Source: Quadrisphaera sp. DSM 44207 (GTDB lineage: Bacteria > Actinomycetota > Actinomycetes > Actinomycetales > Quadrisphaeraceae). From it: a DNA stretch of 64,000 nucleotides. The stretch spans positions 62,001 through 126,000 of the forward strand of contig NZ_FNKA01000002.1 of assembly GCF_900101335.1 (NCBI RefSeq), in the 5' to 3' direction. The stretch's first letter is position 1. Each line of letters starts with the position of its first letter. Of the stretch, positions 61,220-64,000 are shown in pieces. The position numbers were made by a program, and so were the translations under genes. The notes under the pieces were generated by a model. The model had not been told where the DNA came from, did no database searches, and saw only the letters and a program-made list of their open reading frames with translations.

Positions 61220-61520
61220 GTCCTGAGCGGACGCCGAGGGCGTCGGCGCGCCGCTGCCCCGGGTGCGCTCGTCGCGCAGGGCGAGGCTCGCCTGCCGGTG
61301 CAGCGGGGCGCCCCGCCGAGCCGTGGCCGACCCGGGCGCTGCCCGCTCGCGCCGGGGCCCTCCGGCGCCGTCCGGCCACCGGGTCGAGCTGCCCGCGCAC
61401 GAGCACTATCCCGGTGCGGTCGGTGGTCAGGGTCAGGCGGCGGCGGGCGTGGGCGTCGGGGTCGTGGGTGCCGTCGGCGCGGGCGGGCAGCGCCTCCGCG
61501 TGGCACCGCTCCGACGAGGA
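61220..61520 (-). pseudogene. DUF222 (HNH-nuclease-associated) gene remnant
   Basis: On the reverse strand a frame reads RCHAEALPARADGTHDPDAH, then RRRLTLTTDRTGIVLVRGQL, DPVAG, and further on GQRRADALG. These are landmarks of the DUF222 domain found in actinobacterial HNH-endonuclease repeat proteins (13E12 type), but the part between them is scrambled and no HNH domain or start follows. It looks like a decayed fragment. This is the only stretch over 300 bp in the window without an intact gene (61217-61595). Confidence 0.5.
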
Positions 61521-61595
61521 CGGCCCGCCGGGACGCGCGCGCTCTTCCCGGCTGACGTGCTTGGCAGCCGCCGGGGCGCCGTGGACGATGGGGGA

Positions 61596-61967
61596 GTGCC
61601 TGACCAGGAGGAGCTCGTCCTGCGCGCCGGGCCCTGCGGCGGCAGCGTTCCGGACGCGGCGCTGCAGCGCGACGTCCTCGACCTGCTCGCCGCCCACCCG
61701 CTCGGGCTGCGGCGCGCCGACCTGCGCTCGGCCCTCGCCCGCGCCTACGCCGAGCGGCTGCCGCCGGCGGAGCTCGCCGTCCTCGACACGCGCATCGGGC
61801 ACGGGCTGGCGCGGCTGAAGACCGCCGGGGACGTCGTCCACGACGACCGGCGGCAGCGGTACCGGCTGCGCCCGCGCACCCCCGGCACGCCGGCCGGGGA
61901 CCTGCCGGCGCCGCCGGTGCGCGACCTGCCCGGCCTGGACGACGCGGAGCAGGACGAGCTGTTCTGA
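61596..61967 (+). CDS. Hypothetical protein, 123 residues
   Basis: Starts at a GTG at 61596; upstream open frame is antisense to the DUF222 remnant and not counted. The middle (DAALQRDVLDLLAAHPLGLR, RIGHGLARLKTAGDVVHDD, RQRYRLRP) has the rhythm of a winged-helix domain: helices followed by a short beta hairpin. The C-terminus is acidic (LDDAEQDELF). No family recognised; the fold suggestion is inference. Confidence 0.55.
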   Translation: MPDQEELVLRAGPCGGSVPDAALQRDVLDLLAAHPLGLRRADLRSALARAYAERLPPAELAVLDTRIGHGLARLKTAGDVVHDDRRQRYRLRPRTPGTPAGDLPAPPVRDLPGLDDAEQDELF

Positions 61968-62056
61968 CGCCGGCCGCGCAGCGCGCGCCCGCCCCCGAGC
62001 CGGAACTGCATGATCACGACGGGGGAGGGGGTGGGGAGCGGGGTGGCGTCGCCGGG

Positions 62057-62974
62057 GTGCCGGCCCGCGAGCTCGTCGTCCTCGGGACGGCGTCCCAGGT
62101 GCCCACCCGCACGCGCAACCACAACGGGTACCTGCTGCGCTGGGACGGCGCCGGCCTGCTCCTCGACCCCGGCGAGGGCACGCAGCGGCAGATGACGCTC
62201 GCGGGCGTCGCGGCGTCCGACGTCGACGCCATCGCGATCACCCACGCCCACGGCGACCACTGCCTCGGCCTGCCCGGCGTCCTGCAGCGCAGAGCGCTGG
62301 ACGGCGGAACCCAGCCCGTCCCGCTGCTCTTCCCCGAGGCGGCCGGGCCGTACGTCGCCCACCTGCTCGGCGCCGCCGCGCACGGCGCCGCCCTCGCGCG
62401 CCCCGTGCCGATCAGCACCGACGGCCCCGTGCTCCGCTTCGCCGGCGGCGCCCTCGAGGCCGCCGCCCTCGACCACCGGGTGCCCGCGATCGGCTACCGC
62501 CTCGTCGAGCCCGACGGGCGCCGCATGCTGCCCGACGCGCTCGCCGCCCGCGGCGTCACCGGCCCGGACGTCGGCCGCCTCCAGCGCGAGGGCGTCCTGG
62601 CCACCCCGGACGGGCAGGTGCGCCTGGAGGAGGTCAGCGCTCCGCGGCCGGGCCAGCGGTTCGCCTTCGTGATGGACACCCGCGTCTGCGACGGCGCCCG
62701 CGCGCTCGCCCGCGACGCGGACCTGCTCGTGATCGAGTCCACGTTCGCCGCCGCGGACGCCGACCTCGCCGCCGCCCACGCCCACCTGACCAGTCGCCAG
62801 GCCGGTGAGATCGCCGCCGCGGCGGGCGCCCGCCGCCTGGTGCTCACCCACTTCTCCTCCCGCTACGCCGACGTCGGCGCGCTGGGCGAGCAGGCCCGCG
62901 CCGTGCACCCGGACGTCGTCGTGGCCGAGGACGGCGCCCGCGTCGCCGTTCCGCCGCGGCGTAGCCTCGTGTGA
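62057..62974 (+). CDS. rnz: Ribonuclease Z-type MBL-fold phosphodiesterase
   Basis: 305 residues from a GTG at 62057. Metal motif THAHGDHCLGLPGVLQ (His63, His65, Asp67, His68), FVMDTRVCDGARALA and LTHFSSRY near the end are those of the RNase Z/ElaC branch, which trims the 3' trailer of tRNA precursors. The N-terminal TASQVPTRTRNHNGYLLRW fits this group. It ends in TGATG with the OsmC gene, so the two are translationally coupled. Confidence 0.88.
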   Translation: MPARELVVLGTASQVPTRTRNHNGYLLRWDGAGLLLDPGEGTQRQMTLAGVAASDVDAIAITHAHGDHCLGLPGVLQRRALDGGTQPVPLLFPEAAGPYVAHLLGAAAHGAALARPVPISTDGPVLRFAGGALEAAALDHRVPAIGYRLVEPDGRRMLPDALAARGVTGPDVGRLQREGVLATPDGQVRLEEVSAPRPGQRFAFVMDTRVCDGARALARDADLLVIESTFAAADADLAAAHAHLTSRQAGEIAAAAGARRLVLTHFSSRYADVGALGEQARAVHPDVVVAEDGARVAVPPRRSLV

Positions 62975-63498
62975 TGGACCGTTCCCAGCTGCGCGAGATG
63001 CAGGCCCCCCTGAAGGACAAGTACAAGGGCGACCCGGAGTCCGCGGTGATCACCTTGACCGCCGACGGCAGCCTCACCGAGGGCGTCACGTGCTCGGTGC
63101 AGACCGGGCGCGCGCTCGCCAAGGCCGGCCTGCACCCGATGACGGGCGGGGACGGCGCGTCCCTGTGCTCGGGCGACATGCTGCTGCAGGCCCTGGCCGC
63201 GTGCGCCGGCGTGACGCTCAACGCGGTCGCCACGAGCCTGGAGATCCCGATCCGCGGCGGCGAGGTGCACGTCGAGGGCGACCTGGACTTCCGCGGCACC
63301 CTCGGCGTCGCCAAGGACGCCCCCGTGGGATTCCGCGACATCCGGGTGCAGTTCCGCCTCGACACCGACGCCGAGCAGGACCAGCTCGACACCCTGCTGA
63401 AGCTCACCGAGCGCTACTGCGTCGTCTACCAGACGCTCGCGAGCCCGCTCTCCCTCGACGTCTCCGTGCAGCGCGCCACCGCCGACGCCACGGCCTGA
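62974..63498 (+). CDS. OsmC-family peroxiredoxin-like protein
   Basis: 174 residues from the ATG at 62974; a GTG one codon earlier is also possible. Redox Cys in LQALAACAGVTLNAVA and a second in TERYCVVYQTL fit the OsmC fold. The N-terminal KDKYKGDPESAVITLTADGS and VTCSVQTGRALAKAGLHPMT are of the longer OsmC subtype, distinct from the Ohr-like protein at 32143. It overlaps rnz by one base. Confidence 0.88.
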   Translation: MDRSQLREMQAPLKDKYKGDPESAVITLTADGSLTEGVTCSVQTGRALAKAGLHPMTGGDGASLCSGDMLLQALAACAGVTLNAVATSLEIPIRGGEVHVEGDLDFRGTLGVAKDAPVGFRDIRVQFRLDTDAEQDQLDTLLKLTERYCVVYQTLASPLSLDVSVQRATADATA

Positions 63499-63539
63499 TC
63501 CCGCGGCCTGACGCCAGCGCCTCCCGCCACCCCGCGACG

Positions 63540-63575
63540 ACGACCCCTGCGCCGCTCCCGTGGCGCAGGGGTCGT
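63540..63575 (+). terminator. Hairpin between osmC and nrdR
   Basis: ACGACCCCTGCGCC (63540-63553) pairs perfectly over 14 bp with GGCGCAGGGGTCGT (63562-63575), 8-base loop, then TGCAC. It ends the rnz-osmC transcript. Confidence 0.85.
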
Positions 63576-63667
63576 TGCACGCGCAGTCACCGCGCCTCTA
63601 GCGTGGAGCACGACGCGGTGGTCCTGCGCGGATCCCGCCCGCCGAGCGTGCGAGAGGACGGACCCCC

Positions 63668-64000
63668 GTGCACTGCCCGTTCTGCAAGCACCCCGACACG
63701 CGCGTCATCGACTCGCGCACCTCGGACGACGGCACCGCGATCCGCCGCCGGCGCCAGTGCCCGAACTGCCAGCGCCGCTTCTCCACGGCGGAGACCGCGA
63801 GCCTGACGGTGATCAAGCGCTCCGGCGTCGTGGAGCCGTTCAGCCGCGAGAAGGTCATCTCCGGGGTGCGCAAGGCGTGCCAGGGCCGCCCGGTCACCGA
63901 GGACCAGCTGAAGCTGCTGGCCCAGCAAGTCGAGGAGTCGATCCGCGCCTCGGGCAGGGCGGAGGTGGAGTCCCACGACGTCGGGGTCGCCGTCCTGACC
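63668..64000 (+). CDS. nrdR: Transcriptional repressor NrdR (3' end outside window)
   Basis: The first 111 codons from a GTG at 63668. The zinc ribbon CPFC (Cys3, Cys6) and CPNC (Cys31, Cys34) and the start of the ATP-cone ([20 protein letters not shown]) identify NrdR, which binds ATP/dATP and represses ribonucleotide reductase genes. Full length is about 150-170 residues, so the last third is beyond the edge. In related genomes a vitamin-B12-dependent reductase gene follows. Confidence 0.96.
   Translation, partial: MHCPFCKHPDTRVIDSRTSDDGTAIRRRRQCPNCQRRFSTAETASLTVIKRSGVVEPFSREKVISGVRKACQGRPVTEDQLKLLAQQVEESIRASGRAEVESHDVGVAVLT

Noticed and set aside
1-64000. tRNA, rRNA, insertion sequences or prophage
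   Set aside because: No cloverleaf with conserved TTC arm, no rRNA sequence, no transposase or integrase motifs, and no terminal inverted repeats were seen by reading; a tRNA scan would settle the first.

Overview
The window is a contiguous piece of chromosome from a very GC-rich actinobacterium. Support: almost every codon ends in G or C, GTG starts are common, genes often overlap by GTGA or ATGA, and the gene order recA-recX-gluABCD-miaB-miaA-dapF-hflX-dinG-lexA-nrdR matches that known from Streptomyces and relatives. The accessory genes and extreme GC would fit Kineococcus or another member of the Kineosporiales, but the genus is a guess. No rRNA, tRNA, insertion sequence, prophage or CRISPR array was found.

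Layout. 1-6304: the large helicase Lhr (runs off the left edge), two small conserved proteins (DUF3817, DUF3046), a coiled-coil membrane protein and a lipoprotein serine protease. 6384-8205: SOS-controlled recA with recX. 8235-11961: a glutamate-type amino-acid ABC importer with a strong hairpin between the binding-protein and permease genes. 12203-14392: a PAS-PAS-GAF-SpoIIE phosphatase. 14461-26420: RNA and cell-wall housekeeping genes (miaB, miaA, dapF, hflX) mixed with polyol metabolism, CtaG, an iron-regulated siderophore-binding lipoprotein and methyltransferases. 26683-33790: a 2-hydroxyacid dehydrogenase, a class F sortase with its probable CHRD-domain substrate, dinG, an Ohr-like peroxidase and a geranylgeranyl-reductase-type flavoprotein. 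33821-35281: lexA and a divergent LysM gene, with three SOS boxes between them. 35298-41321: a phosphoribosyltransferase, an EAL-DICT-LOV-GGDEF c-di-GMP protein, an NCS1 permease, a cysteine hydrolase and an O-methyltransferase. 41441-45969: a LysR regulator divergent from a bifunctional putA. 45994-49128: an MBL-fold protein, two small genes and an MFS exporter. 49250-56658: a sugar locus (LacI, GH2 glycosidase, ketopantoate-reductase-like protein, divergent ABC importer) with two tandem operators. 56667-63498: a formate/nitrite-type channel, an AAA ATPase, a ribokinase, a low-complexity surface-type protein, a DUF222 remnant, an RNase Z-like protein and a second OsmC. 63668-64000: the start of nrdR.

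Three points deserve attention. (1) A blue-light-type LOV domain, with its flavin-binding Cys kept, sits between intact EAL and GGDEF domains. (2) The lexA region is arranged to drive a membrane-anchored LysM protein from two tandem LexA sites, which looks like an SOS cell-division checkpoint. (3) Many genes have short tandem repeats of 10-15 bp whose repeated unit contains the stop codon (and at one junction also the next gene's start), suggesting a recurrent process acting at gene ends in this genome.

Because the GC content is so high, long open frames antisense to real genes are everywhere. Genes were chosen on protein-family motifs, translational coupling and ribosome-binding sites.
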